Below are positions 1-8,301 of a stretch of DNA of 29,995 bases, one piece after another (the stretch's first letter is position 1; each line of letters starts with the position of its first letter). The translations under genes and the position numbers were made by a program. The notes under the pieces were generated by a model. That model was not told the DNA's origin and ran no database searches. It saw only the letters and a list, made by a program, of their open reading frames with translations. The DNA is from JAHJRJ01 sp037443685 (GTDB lineage Bacteria; Bacteroidota; Ignavibacteria; UBA10030; BY39), in NCBI GenBank assembly GCA_037443685.1, contig JBBINX010000017.1, positions 1 through 29,995 of the forward strand, in the 5' to 3' direction.

Positions 1-269
1 GCCACCATATCGTTGGTGGAAAGAGGATTGCAGCCGCTCCAGCTCACCTCGGCGCCTGCTTCAACGAAAGTTTTCACCAGTACGGCGGTTTCTTTTGTTA
101 CATGCAGACAACCGGCGATTTTGTAACCTTTAAATGGTTTTGTTTTCCTGTATTTCTCACGTAACGCCATTAAAACAGGCATGCGGGATTCAGCCCACTC
201 AATTAAAAGTTGACCATCTTTTGCTAATTTTAAATCTTTTACTTTATACTTATTTTTCTTATCATCCAT
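1..269 (-). CDS. ahcY: Adenosylhomocysteinase (SAH hydrolase), N-terminal part, cut by window edge
   Basis: The first 89 residues are visible; the rest lies outside the window. The enzyme hydrolyses S-adenosyl-L-homocysteine to adenosine and homocysteine in the cytosol, relieving product inhibition of methyltransferases. The visible sequence has the family's N-terminal pattern: a lysine-rich start, then IEWAESRMPVLMALREKY (about residues 23-40), a cysteine-histidine stretch AGCLHVTKETAVL (52-64) and WSGCNPLSTNDMV near residue 80, matching the conserved substrate-domain block (family form CNPLSTQD). The ATG at 269 is the only start upstream of these motifs, and it sits seven bases after the metK stop. 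It therefore ends an operon of nucleotidyltransferase-metK-ahcY, putting SAM formation and SAH removal together. Identification is by motif recognition. Confidence 0.93.
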   Translation of the reverse strand, partial: MDDKKNKYKVKDLKLAKDGQLLIEWAESRMPVLMALREKYRKTKPFKGYKIAGCLHVTKETAVLVKTFVEAGAEVSWSGCNPLSTNDMV

Positions 270-276
270 TCTGATT

Positions 277-1419
277 CTAACCTAATTTTTTTTTGAATAA
301 TTTAACTAAATCTAATTTTTCCCAAGTGAAATCTTTATCGTTGCGGCCAAAATGTCCGTATACTGCAGTTTTTTTGTATATCGGGCGTAAAAGTTTCAAT
401 CTGGTGATAATTCCATACGGAGTCATATCAATGTGTTGATCTATAAATTCAGCAATCTTGTTGTCGGGGATTTTTCCTGTCCCATAAGTATTCACATAAA
501 TCGAAAGCGGTTTATCGACGCCAATTGCGTATGATATTTGAATTAAACATTCGTCGGCAAAATCAGCAGCGACTAAATTTTTTGCAAGATGCCGTGCCGC
601 ATATGCACCGCTACGATCAACTTTCGTTGGATCCTTACCTGAGAAAGCACCACCACCGTGAGGAGCTTTTCCACCGTATGTATCCACGATTATTTTTCTA
701 CCTGTCAATCCGCTATCACCGTGTGGTCCACCAATTTCAAACCGTCCTGTAGGATTAATATGATAGATTGTATTTTTATCTAACAATTCGCTGGGTATTA
801 CTTTCTTAATAACATGATTGATAACATCTTCACGGATCTGTTTTTGATTAACTCCAGGGTCGTGTTGAGTTGATACTACAATCGTATGGATACGCTTAGG
901 AACTTTACCGAGATACTCAACAGTTACCTGCGACTTACTATCGGGTCTGAGATAACTCATTGTCCCTTTTTCATTTTTTCTGATAGTTGCCAATTTTTTA
1001 ACAATGGCGTTAGCATAAACGATAGGCATCGGCATGTACTCGGTAGTTTCTGAACAAGCATAGCCGAACATCATTCCTTGATCACCAGCTCCGCCCTTAT
1101 CAACTCCAAGCGCGATATCGGGAGATTGGCTATGAATCGTGGAAATTATTGCACACGAATCGGCATCGAATTTATATTCGTGCTTTGTGTATCCGATATC
1201 GTGGATTACGTCTCTAACGACTTGCTGAAAATCTACATAAGCAGACGTTGTTATTTCGCCACCTATCAGAACTAATCCAGTAGATACGAATGTTTCGCAC
1301 GCTACTCTTCCGTGAGTATCTTTTTTTAAGATTGCATCGAGTATCGCATCGGATATCTGGTCTGCTATTTTATCTGGGTGTCCTTCGGAAACTGATTCCG
1401 AAGTAAATAAATATGACAT
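277..1419 (-). CDS. metK: S-adenosylmethionine synthetase
   Basis: A cytosolic enzyme that makes SAM from methionine and ATP, releasing phosphate and pyrophosphate. At 380 residues it has normal length. Visible signatures are the N-terminal SESVSEGHPDKIADQISDAI (about 8-27, with the ATP/metal-binding His-Pro-Asp), GAGDQG (110-115) and the glycine-rich GGGAFSGKDPTKVDRS (255-270), which are the known MetK signature blocks. The ATG at 1419 is preceded by AAGGAAAA, an acceptable ribosome binding site. The gene lies 18 bases after a sugar nucleotidyltransferase and 7 bases before ahcY, so the three are probably co-transcribed. No SAM riboswitch is seen ahead of it, which fits a gene inside an operon. 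The product is slightly basic at the C-terminus (FKKKLG), which is unremarkable. Confidence 0.97.
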   Translation of the reverse strand: MSYLFTSESVSEGHPDKIADQISDAILDAILKKDTHGRVACETFVSTGLVLIGGEITTSAYVDFQQVVRDVIHDIGYTKHEYKFDADSCAIISTIHSQSPDIALGVDKGGAGDQGMMFGYACSETTEYMPMPIVYANAIVKKLATIRKNEKGTMSYLRPDSKSQVTVEYLGKVPKRIHTIVVSTQHDPGVNQKQIREDVINHVIKKVIPSELLDKNTIYHINPTGRFEIGGPHGDSGLTGRKIIVDTYGGKAPHGGGAFSGKDPTKVDRSGAYAARHLAKNLVAADFADECLIQISYAIGVDKPLSIYVNTYGTGKIPDNKIAEFIDQHIDMTPYGIITRLKLLRPIYKKTAVYGHFGRNDKDFTWEKLDLVKLFKKKLG

Positions 1420-1437
1420 ATTTTTCCTTTTTAATTA

Positions 1438-2412
1438 TTAATAGAAATCTATTTCTGAAGAATCGCCTACATTGACACGGTGGAAGGCGCCCTTAACAAT
1501 CGCTTTATTCCCGACTATCGAATTATCTAACAACGCTTTTTCAACACCCGCTTCTTCACTGATAATAGAGTTGCGCACAATAGAATCTGTAATTACTGCA
1601 TCATCCGCAACCGTCGTGAAAGGACCTATAATTGAGTCAGTAATTTTTGCCTTCGGTGAAATAAATACAGGCGGGATAATAACAACACCGTTAGTCTTTG
1701 AAAATGTACTCTGTTTACTTAACAAATGTTTATTCGTCGAAAGCAGAGTTTCGGGTTTCCCGCAATCATACCAACCTTCCACATTAAAAGTTGTTATTTT
1801 TTCATCCCGGTCGATCATCATCTGTAGTGCATCGGTTAATTGATATTCCCCTCGTGTCTGGATATTCTTTTCCACAATTTCAGTAACGCAGTCAATGAGT
1901 AATTTTGTATTTCTAATCCAATAGAGTCCAACAAGTGCAAGATTAGAAATCGGATGAATCGGCTTTTCGATTAGATGTGTGACGGCTCCGTTCTGAACCT
2001 GCGCTACTCCGAATCTGCGTGGGTCCTCAACATACTTAACTCCAATTGAAGTAAACTGACCATTCAAAACCGGTTTTAACTCGACGTCGAATATAGTATC
2101 ACCTAAAATAATCAAAATCGGCTTCTCCTCGATTGTTTGCTTAGCGATAAATATCGAATGAGCTAACCCCAGACGTTCTTCTTGCTCAATAAAATCAACT
2201 TTTAATTCATAATTTGAAGTTATGTATTTAATTATCTTATCCCCCATATAGCCTACGATAACCGTCGCTTCGTCGAAACCAGCTTGAATAATTTTATCCA
2301 AAATATGCCCAATAATCGGTTTCCCTGCAACATTTAATAGAACTTTAGGAAGTGTATAAGTGTGTGGTCTTAGCCGGCTTCCTTCTCCAGCTACTGGTAT
2401 AATCGCGCGCAT
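1438..2412 (-). CDS. Sugar-1-phosphate nucleotidyltransferase (glucose-1-phosphate thymidylyltransferase-like)
   Basis: A 324-residue nucleotidyltransferase that activates a sugar 1-phosphate with an NTP. Residues 5-23 carry the NTP-binding loop (PVAGEGSRLRPHTYTLPK), followed by the usual VAGKPIIGHILD. The metal-binding Asp lies in LGDTIF (103-108). GEYQLTDALQMMI and the substrate-binding VEGWYDCGKPETLL follow. From about residue 245 there are hexapeptide-type repeats (for example AKITDSIIGPFTTVADDAVITDS, broken up by turns), predicting a left-handed beta-helix like that of long RmlA/RffH-like or archaeal GlmU-like proteins. The nucleotide and sugar specificity cannot be read from the sequence; dTTP with glucose-1-phosphate is the commonest assignment for this architecture. 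It is the first gene of a minus-strand operon with metK and ahcY. Confidence 0.85.
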   Translation of the reverse strand: MRAIIPVAGEGSRLRPHTYTLPKVLLNVAGKPIIGHILDKIIQAGFDEATVIVGYMGDKIIKYITSNYELKVDFIEQEERLGLAHSIFIAKQTIEEKPILIILGDTIFDVELKPVLNGQFTSIGVKYVEDPRRFGVAQVQNGAVTHLIEKPIHPISNLALVGLYWIRNTKLLIDCVTEIVEKNIQTRGEYQLTDALQMMIDRDEKITTFNVEGWYDCGKPETLLSTNKHLLSKQSTFSKTNGVVIIPPVFISPKAKITDSIIGPFTTVADDAVITDSIVRNSIISEEAGVEKALLDNSIVGNKAIVKGAFHRVNVGDSSEIDFY

Positions 2413-2485
2413 TTAATTTAGTTTTCTCTTTAATTTTATATAAATATATAAAAAATATTCCTCTTTTCAAAAGTGTCGATTTCTT

Positions 2486-3049
2486 TTATTTCGATCTTTT
2501 ATTTCGATAGTTTGTCCGTTTTATGTGCAATACTTCTTTCGTTCCAATCTCCTGCACAAATGTAATCAGAAAAAGATTACCCTGGTTGATGTCATTTTTT
2601 TCTTTGAACACTTTTCTTTGAGCATGCTTTTCGATCTTTTCTAAGTACTCTTTCAATAATTTTTCAATTTTGTGAACATCAATTTTATTTATGTAATCAT
2701 TTTATTTTTTCCCAAAGATTGTACCATCGGGTAACGGAATCATTTTTCTTACAACAAAACGATAGTCGGACGCTGTGTCATTTCTTGTATAGTGAACATT
2801 TTCTTCTGTTATCGCCAGAACAGGTGAGCGTTTGCCGTGTGAGTAGTTTGAAGTATCGATTCACACTCTATCGAGAGGATATTTTTTAAGATTAGTTTTT
2901 AAATTAATTTTTTCTTTTGGAATTTTTATGCGATATTTTTCTATCGTTGCCAAATATACATCGAATCGGTATTTACTTTCACCAAAATAAACGGTGTGGG
3001 AAAAAGCCCGAACAATAAAAGTGATCTAGGATACATTTTTGGACTTCAT
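2486..3049 (-). pseudogene. Decayed gene of unknown function, three in-frame stops
   Basis: This stretch reads as one minus-strand frame of about 187 codons from an ATG at 3049 to a TAA at 2486, interrupted by TAG (3026-3028), TGA (2861-2863) and TAA (2702-2704) but with no frameshift. Other frames contain many stops, as expected in AT-rich DNA. The conceptual protein looks genuine: an N-terminal part with VYFGESKYRFDVYLATIEKY, a middle part with SPVLAITEENVHYTRNDT and MIPLPDGTIFGKK, and a lysine/glutamate-rich helical C-terminus (HKIEKLLKEYLEKIEKHAQ). I do not recognise the family. The start is 24 bases after the stop of the LptF/LptG-type permease, so it may once have been co-transcribed with it. 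It could also be a gene remnant brought in by transfer. Confidence 0.5.
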
Positions 3050-3072
3050 TATAAGTTTTTATTAAAATAAAT

Positions 3073-4158
3073 TTATTTTGGGACTTTTAACAAGACATAA
3101 ATTCCGGCTATGAAAAAGGTAATATTTGCTAACCAAGCCGTAATTAACGGATTGAGGTCGCCGTTGTAACCGAAAGCTTGACTAATTTTCAATAATATCA
3201 TATATAAAAAACTAATGCCTACAGCGATTCCGAACTCTACACCTACTCCACTTCGTCTTTTTATTGACGAAAAAGGAACACCAAATAGCACAACGATAAA
3301 ACTTGCAAACGGAAATGAGACCTTGCTATAAAAATCTACTTGCCATCTTGAAACATCATGACCTGATCGTTTTTGGTTTTGAATGAATTCTTTCAACTCA
3401 TAATAATTCATTTCATCCGGCTTTTGATGTTTCTTTTTTATATCATCTGGTGTAAAATTTAATCGACCTATCGCCAACACGGTAAAATGTTCGAAAGTTT
3501 CTTTATCGCCGTTGAATGTTCTTCTCGTCCCGTTCATTAATGTCCATGTTCTTGTCTCACTATCCCAAACCATCTGATTTGCTTCACAACGTGTCTTCAT
3601 TATCGTCAGGTTTGTATCGGAGAAATCTTCGACCGAAACCTTGGAAGCAATTTCTTTCACATCATCGAAATAGCCAATCGAAAGCATTCTGGTTTTTGAG
3701 TCTTGAATGAAAATATTCGACTTCGATAAATAACTTAAATACTTGTGTAGATAAACGCGTGCGAGTGTAAACTTTTGTTTATTCGTATAGGGAACAACCC
3801 AGCCGTTAAAATATACTGCACCTAAACTTACTATAAACGATAAAATCAGAATAGGCGCCATAAACCGGTACAAGCTCAAACCTGATGCTTTCATAGCAGT
3901 GATCTCGTTGAGAGCCGATAACCTTCCCGTAGTAAAGAGTGCAGACAAAAGCATTGCAACGGGAATCATTAGTTTAATTATTTCTGGCATAAAATATAAA
4001 TAATACTCCATCACGAGCATGCCGCTTGCTCCGCCGTCGATGAAATCGTCCAAATTCTCCATACCGTCGATGATAACAAAAATGATAATAATCGCCACCA
4101 TCGCAAATACAGTGGTGAGTAAAAATTGTTTAATGATGTAATAATCGAAAATTTTCAT
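3073..4158 (-). CDS. LptF/LptG family permease (YjgP/YjgQ), second copy
   Basis: One half of the inner-membrane permease pair that, with ATPase LptB, extracts lipopolysaccharide from the inner membrane and hands it to the periplasmic Lpt bridge. The protein (361 residues) has the family layout: an N-terminal IIKQFLLTT segment, three membrane helices within roughly the first 120 residues including NEITAMKASGLSLYRFMAPIL, a large periplasmic beta-rich region (about 125-270), and three C-terminal helices beginning with SFPFASFIVVLFGVPFSSIKRRSG. The start chosen is ATG at 4158, since the family begins with MK-aromatic residues; an upstream TTG at 4167 is in frame but overlaps the previous gene. 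It follows its paralogue by five bases. Whether it is LptF or LptG is uncertain. Confidence 0.9.
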   Translation of the reverse strand: MKIFDYYIIKQFLLTTVFAMVAIIIIFVIIDGMENLDDFIDGGASGMLVMEYYLYFMPEIIKLMIPVAMLLSALFTTGRLSALNEITAMKASGLSLYRFMAPILILSFIVSLGAVYFNGWVVPYTNKQKFTLARVYLHKYLSYLSKSNIFIQDSKTRMLSIGYFDDVKEIASKVSVEDFSDTNLTIMKTRCEANQMVWDSETRTWTLMNGTRRTFNGDKETFEHFTVLAIGRLNFTPDDIKKKHQKPDEMNYYELKEFIQNQKRSGHDVSRWQVDFYSKVSFPFASFIVVLFGVPFSSIKRRSGVGVEFGIAVGISFLYMILLKISQAFGYNGDLNPLITAWLANITFFIAGIYVLLKVPK

Positions 4159-4163
4159 ACAAA

Positions 4164-5546
4164 TCAATTATAAATATTTTCAGAGGTGCGAAGTGATTTT
4201 GGAATGAATTTGTTGAAGAAACTCCAATTGATAGTCGGTGTTTCTCTTCCCATCCTTATAGTTAATAATATTCCGGCAACACCGATTAAAATATTAGCCG
4301 CCCACATACCTATGAATGGCGTAACGATATCTCTATCCGCTAATTTTTCACCCCCGATTAAAAACGACCAGTAGAGCACAAAAAAGCCCAAACTAAGTGT
4401 TGCAGCGATACCAAAACCTCCGCGCCGTGTCATAATTCCAAGCGGTGCCCCAATCAGTACAAATACAATACAAGCGAAAGGAATCGAGTATTTTTTGTAT
4501 ATCTCTACTAAATATTCATCTATTCTTTCGCGATTAAAATCTATTATCGATAAGTTATTTTGCATCGAACCGGATTGGAACCGGATATCGTTTATAATAT
4601 TTAATATTACTCCAGAACGTGTGTTCGCCTTCCCAATCTGCTTTATAAAATTATCTACCTTTTCCGTCCCGAAAACTTTTTCAATATCTTTCGATACATT
4701 AGAGCGAATCAGTTCAATATATCCTTCATTTTTTTTTTCCAAACTATCCACAAAGGTTTGTAATTCTTGAGCGCTTAACTCCCTATCACCCCGCTGGAAA
4801 GTCCCTTCTGCCGAACGTTCAAGTTCAAATCCTTCGGTGTTCATTAAAAGCCGGTGTTTTTCGAACCTGATTCTTCTGTACTGATTGCCTTCACTTTGGT
4901 CGGCTTGATGTATTTCACCGCCCGACAAATCCATTATGAGTTTCCTATAGTCATGAGTAAAAGATATCCGCCCCTTTGTTGCTGTTATAACAACATTCGA
5001 TGGTGGGTTTGTGTAATCGTAAATTGTTATTCCTTCTAAGTCGTTTGAATGCTCAAAAATTTTTCTAACAATAATACTGTAGCCGGAAACTTCCTGTGAG
5101 AACATTCCTGCGTTTAATGTTAACGTTGGTTTTTTCTTCCTGATATCTATCATCAAAGTTTTAGCTTTATGATTAGCTTCGGGTAATACAGTATTATAAA
5201 ACTCGATAGTCAAGTACGTAATTATTATAGCTACCAACAATATGGGAGCCATCATCTTGTATAAGCTCACTCCCGCTGCTTTCATTGCCGTAATTTCGTT
5301 TTGAGAAGATAATCCGCCAAAAGCCATTAACACAGAAATTAGAACTGACATCGGAACAGCAAGCACAACCATCCATGCTAAATTTAATCCGATCAACTCA
5401 ATTATTACCCACGCGCTTAATCCTTTCCCGACTAAATCATCGATAAATTTCATAATGAATTGTAATAGGAAGATCGACATTAATGTAAATAGCGAGAAAA
5501 AAAAGGGGATTATATGTTGACGCAATATGTGACCGTAGATTATCAT
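4164..5546 (-). CDS. LptF/LptG family permease (YjgP/YjgQ), first copy
   Basis: The partner of the next gene in the LPS-export ABC transporter of the inner membrane. It is long for the family (460 residues) because the periplasmic region between the two membrane bundles is extended (about 130-345), containing a charged helical stretch (LSAQELQTFVDSLEKKNEGYIELI). The first bundle includes the conserved SSQNEITAMKAAGVSLYKMMAPIL, almost identical to the paralogue's version, and the second begins KYSIPFACIVFVLIGAPLGIMTRRGG, the usual coupling region. The ATG at 5546 starts the protein MIIYGHILRQHIIPFFF, as expected. Both permeases being side by side implies a diderm cell with LPS. LptB, LptA and LptC are not in this window. 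Confidence 0.9.
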   Translation of the reverse strand: MIIYGHILRQHIIPFFFSLFTLMSIFLLQFIMKFIDDLVGKGLSAWVIIELIGLNLAWMVVLAVPMSVLISVLMAFGGLSSQNEITAMKAAGVSLYKMMAPILLVAIIITYLTIEFYNTVLPEANHKAKTLMIDIRKKKPTLTLNAGMFSQEVSGYSIIVRKIFEHSNDLEGITIYDYTNPPSNVVITATKGRISFTHDYRKLIMDLSGGEIHQADQSEGNQYRRIRFEKHRLLMNTEGFELERSAEGTFQRGDRELSAQELQTFVDSLEKKNEGYIELIRSNVSKDIEKVFGTEKVDNFIKQIGKANTRSGVILNIINDIRFQSGSMQNNLSIIDFNRERIDEYLVEIYKKYSIPFACIVFVLIGAPLGIMTRRGGFGIAATLSLGFFVLYWSFLIGGEKLADRDIVTPFIGMWAANILIGVAGILLTIRMGRETPTINWSFFNKFIPKSLRTSENIYN

Positions 5547-5677
5547 AGTGCTTTAGCAGTTGAAATATACTTAGTTATCTTGAAAAAGAAAAATTTTACG
5601 TAAAGGCAATAATAATCCCTTAGGTAGAATATTTAGATCCTACCGATGTTCACTGGTTGTTCGAGATGTTTGAATAA

Positions 5678-5899
5678 CTATTTATTAATCATCAGGATAG
5701 CTTCTTCAAGAGCATCCCGAAATTTTTGGATACTGTTATCGAACACGATGATACTATTACGTGTAAATTTCGAAGCATCAGTAGTAGATGGCTTACTTTC
5801 TGAAATTGTGAGATACTTCGATTTGTTTTTTGCCTCCCTGATGTCGATGAAGTAAGTTGTTTTTCCTGACTTAAATGTTTTTGAGAAGATGGAATCCAT
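5678..5899 (-). CDS. PUR-alpha-like nucleic-acid-binding protein (DUF3276 family)
   Basis: A 73-residue protein with one PUR repeat: FSKTFKSGKTTYFIDIREAK (5-24), then YLTISESK, then a helix RDALEEAILMI at the C-terminus. This beta-beta-beta-beta-alpha pattern matches the DUF3276/PUR family, widespread in Bacteroidota and related phyla and represented by BpuR in Borrelia, which binds single-stranded DNA and RNA. The usual role is thought to be post-transcriptional or nucleoid-related regulation; the target here is unknown. An excellent ribosome binding site (AGGAGG) lies six to seven bases before the ATG at 5899. It is a single-gene unit between the groEL terminator and the lpt permeases, with a promoter at 5988-6016. 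Confidence 0.82.
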   Translation of the reverse strand: MDSIFSKTFKSGKTTYFIDIREAKNKSKYLTISESKPSTTDASKFTRNSIIVFDNSIQKFRDALEEAILMINK

Positions 5900-5987
5900 G
5901 ATATTTCCTCCTATAATAAGTAGTATATTATTTGAATTCAGAAGATATTATATCTCCTGATCGGGGGGCAGATATGAAATGCTATTT

Positions 5988-6016
5988 AAAATAAGAAATT
6001 TATATTGAGTTGTCAA
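5988..6016 (-). promoter_or_regulatory. Candidate sigma-70-type promoter for the PUR-family gene
   Basis: Reading the minus strand, TTGACA (6016-6011) is followed 17 bases later by TATTTT (5993-5988). The -35 box is a perfect consensus and the spacing is ideal. Transcription would begin near 5980, giving a leader of about 80 bases containing the palindromic GATATTATATC region (5943-5953). It lies just past the groEL terminator, which supports independent transcription. Confidence 0.55.
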
Positions 6017-6023
6017 GTGTATT

Positions 6024-6060
6024 AAAAAAAAAGCCCCAGGAAAATCCCCAGGGCTTTTTA
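6024..6060 (-). terminator. Intrinsic terminator of groESL, possibly bidirectional
   Basis: The arms AAAAAGCCC (6028-6036) and GGGCTTTTT (6051-6059) pair perfectly over nine bases around a loop of 14, and a run of A on one side and T on the other gives a U-tract in either direction. It sits 61 bases after the groEL stop codon on the minus strand. Confidence 0.85.
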
Positions 6061-6120
6061 TCCCGTATAACAAGATTTAATTATATACTCTGTCCCAAAA
6101 GCTTATGGGACTTAGAAACT

Positions 6121-7755
6121 TTAGTACATATCACCCATGCCGCCATGTGGCATCGGGGGCATCGTCTTTTCCTTTTCAGGTTTTTCGACGATTGTAGCTT
6201 CTGTCGTTAATAGTAAGCTTGCAACGCTTGCAGCATTTTCGAGAGCGATACGAGTAACTTTTGTCGGATCGATAACACCCGCTTTAATTAAATTTTCGTA
6301 TTTTTCTGTTTGTGCATTAAATCCGTAATCGTCTTTTCCGTCTTTAACTTTGTTAATTACCACCGAACCTTCAAGACCGGCGTTGTTGACAATCCAACGA
6401 ATTGGTTCTTCGAGCGCTTTTCTGATTATTTCGACACCGATTTTTTGGTCATCGTTTTCCAGTTTTAAGCTTTCCAATCTAGAAATTGTACGAAGGTATG
6501 CTACACCACCACCCGGAACAATACCTTCCTCAACCGCTGCGCGTGTAGCGTGTAGAGCATCTTCGACACGTGCTTTCTTTTCTTTCATCTCGACTTCTGT
6601 AGCAGCACCGACTTTCAACACTGCAACACCACCAGAGAGCTTTGCTAATCTCTCTTGCAATTTTTCTTTGTCGTAATCCGATGTTGTTTTCTCTATTTGG
6701 TTCTTAATTTCATTTATGCGTTTTTTGATTTCGCTTGATTCACCAGAACCTTCAACAATTGTAGTGTTGTCTTTATCGATTGTTATTCTCTTTGCTCTAC
6801 CAAGTGAAGCAAGTGTGGTGTTTTCTAACTTAAATCCTTTTTCTTCACATATCACTTGAGCATTGGTAAGTACTGCAATATCTTCCAACATCGCTTTGCG
6901 TCGGTCACCAAAACCGGGAGCTTTTACAGCGGCGACCTTGAGTGTACCTCTCAACTTATTTACTACTAAAGTAGCGAGGGCTTCGCCTTCGATATCTTCA
7001 GCAATAATCATTATCGATTTACCGGCTTGAGCTACTTTTTCTAAAATAGGAAGAAGATCTTTCATTGTGCTGATTTTCTTGTCGTGTATAAGAATCATCG
7101 GGTCTTCCATCTCGGCTTCCATTGTCTCAGCATTTGTAACGAAATAAGGCGAAAGATATCCGCGGTCAAATTGCATACCCTCAACCCATTCTACTGCGGT
7201 TTCTGTCCCTTTTGCTTCTTCGACGGTAATAACGCCGTCTTTTCCTACCTTTTCCATTGCGTTTGCAATCAGGTTACCAATTGTTTTATCGTTGTTGGCC
7301 GAGATAGAGCCAACTTGAGCAATCTTTTCTTTATCGTCGCCGACCGTTTTGCTAAGCTCTTTTAATCCCTCTACAACTTTGATAACCGCTGCTTCGATAC
7401 CGCGTTTTAAATCCATCGGGTTGGCACCGGCTGTAACGTTCTTCATACCTTCCCGAACAATCGCTTGTGCAAGAACGGTTGCAGTTGTTGTACCATCACC
7501 CGCAACATCAGAAGTTTTGCTAGCGACTTCACGAACCATTTGAGCACCCATATTTTCTACTGAATCTTCAAGCTCAATTTCTTTTGCGACTGTTACACCG
7601 TCTTTAGTTACTGTCGGAGCTCCAAATTTTTTATCAATGACGACGTTGCGTCCTTTCGGTCCTAATGTAACTTTGACTGCATCTGCTAATTTATCAACCC
7701 CGCGTTTAAGAGCGGCGCGAGCATCTGTATTGTAAGTAATTATTTTAGTTGCCAT
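6121..7755 (-). CDS. groL: Chaperonin GroEL (60 kDa, Hsp60)
   Basis: The large cytosolic chaperonin subunit; fourteen copies form the double ring that folds proteins with the GroES lid using ATP. The 544 residues match family length, and family blocks run from start to end: DARAALKRGVDKLADAVKVTLGPKGRNVV, the ATP-binding VAGDGTTTATVLAQAI (about residue 85), the apical-domain segment near MIIAEDIEGEALATLVVNKL, and AAVEEGIVPGGGVAYL (about 405). It ends with the methionine/glycine tail PPMPHGGMGDMY typical of GroEL. The ATG at 7755 has AAGGAG upstream. It is 27 bases after groES, a standard bicistronic heat-shock operon under the CIRCE operator. Nothing in it looks unusual. Confidence 0.98.
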   Translation of the reverse strand: MATKIITYNTDARAALKRGVDKLADAVKVTLGPKGRNVVIDKKFGAPTVTKDGVTVAKEIELEDSVENMGAQMVREVASKTSDVAGDGTTTATVLAQAIVREGMKNVTAGANPMDLKRGIEAAVIKVVEGLKELSKTVGDDKEKIAQVGSISANNDKTIGNLIANAMEKVGKDGVITVEEAKGTETAVEWVEGMQFDRGYLSPYFVTNAETMEAEMEDPMILIHDKKISTMKDLLPILEKVAQAGKSIMIIAEDIEGEALATLVVNKLRGTLKVAAVKAPGFGDRRKAMLEDIAVLTNAQVICEEKGFKLENTTLASLGRAKRITIDKDNTTIVEGSGESSEIKKRINEIKNQIEKTTSDYDKEKLQERLAKLSGGVAVLKVGAATEVEMKEKKARVEDALHATRAAVEEGIVPGGGVAYLRTISRLESLKLENDDQKIGVEIIRKALEEPIRWIVNNAGLEGSVVINKVKDGKDDYGFNAQTEKYENLIKAGVIDPTKVTRIALENAASVASLLLTTEATIVEKPEKEKTMPPMPHGGMGDMY

Positions 7756-7782
7756 ATTTTTTTTCTCCTTAATTTATATTAG

Positions 7783-8067
7783 TTATACGATTGCAAATAA
7801 GTCGGTTTCACGCATGATTAAATACTCTTCACCATCGATTGTTACTTCGGTTCCTGAGTATTTACCATACAAAACTTTGTCTCCAACCTTTACGTCTAAT
7901 GGTTGAATTTTCCCATCGTCAGTACGTTTTCCAGGTCCTACAGCTATAACTGTTCCTATTACAGGTTTTTCTTTGGCAGTATCTGGAAGTATTATGCCGC
8001 CTTTGGTCTTTTCATCGGCAACCTCAGGTTTTATTACTACTCGATCAGCTAATGGTTTTAATTTCAT
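7783..8067 (-). CDS. groS: Co-chaperonin GroES (10 kDa)
   Basis: The seven-fold lid of the GroEL chamber. The 94-residue protein begins MKLKPLADRVVIKP, and contains the mobile-loop region EKTKGGIILPDTAKEKP (about 19-35), then VGPGKRTDDG, VKVGDKVLYGKYSGTEV and EYLIMRETDLFAIV at the C-terminus, all diagnostic. An AGGAG ribosome binding site precedes the ATG at 8067. It is the first gene of the groESL operon; the CIRCE element and a sigma-70-type promoter lie 80-140 bases upstream. Confidence 0.98.
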   Translation of the reverse strand: MKLKPLADRVVIKPEVADEKTKGGIILPDTAKEKPVIGTVIAVGPGKRTDDGKIQPLDVKVGDKVLYGKYSGTEVTIDGEEYLIMRETDLFAIV

Positions 8068-8149
8068 GTCATTTCTCCTTTAGTTATATTATTGATTTTA
8101 AATGAGTTATAGATATTTTATATGTTTTTTCGATTTATTTATTCATAGA

Positions 8150-8176
8150 TTAGCACTCTCTATCTAAGAGTGCTAA
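8150..8176 (-). promoter_or_regulatory. CIRCE operator (HrcA binding site)
   Basis: TTAGCACTC (8150-8158), nine spacer bases and GAGTGCTAA (8168-8176) form a perfect match to the CIRCE consensus. HrcA represses groESL through this inverted repeat and is inactivated on heat shock. It lies immediately downstream of the -10 box, the usual placement. hrcA itself is not in the window. Confidence 0.97.
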
Positions 8177-8177
8177 T

Positions 8178-8206
8178 AATATAATATTTAAAATTAATAA
8201 AATCAA
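8178..8206 (-). promoter_or_regulatory. Candidate groESL promoter
   Basis: On the minus strand TTGATT (8206-8201) is followed after 17 bases by TATATT (8183-8178). The -10 box abuts the CIRCE repeat, so HrcA bound there would block initiation. The DNA between CIRCE and the plus-strand pspC-like gene also has to carry that gene's promoter, which I could not pinpoint. Confidence 0.6.
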
Positions 8207-8301
8207 ATTGACAATATAATCCCTAATCCTCACGAGTGAAACATTTGGTAACATTTTACTGTCTTATTGTTAAAAATATTGTATATTTAGAAAGAGAAAA
8301 T

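Noticed and set aside
1420..1437. SAM riboswitch upstream of metK
   Set aside because: Only 18 bases separate metK from the preceding gene, too short for a riboswitch.
2413..3072. Regulatory or RNA gene in the 660-base gap
   Set aside because: The interval reads better as a decayed protein gene; no tRNA-like or conserved RNA structure was recognised.
6137..6676. Plus-strand open frames opposite groEL
   Set aside because: They are mirror frames of a strongly conserved gene with no ribosome site or recognisable protein.
8236..8301. Upstream GTG start of the PspC-like gene
   Set aside because: It adds 22 residues not found in the family, and a better ribosome site precedes ATG 8302.
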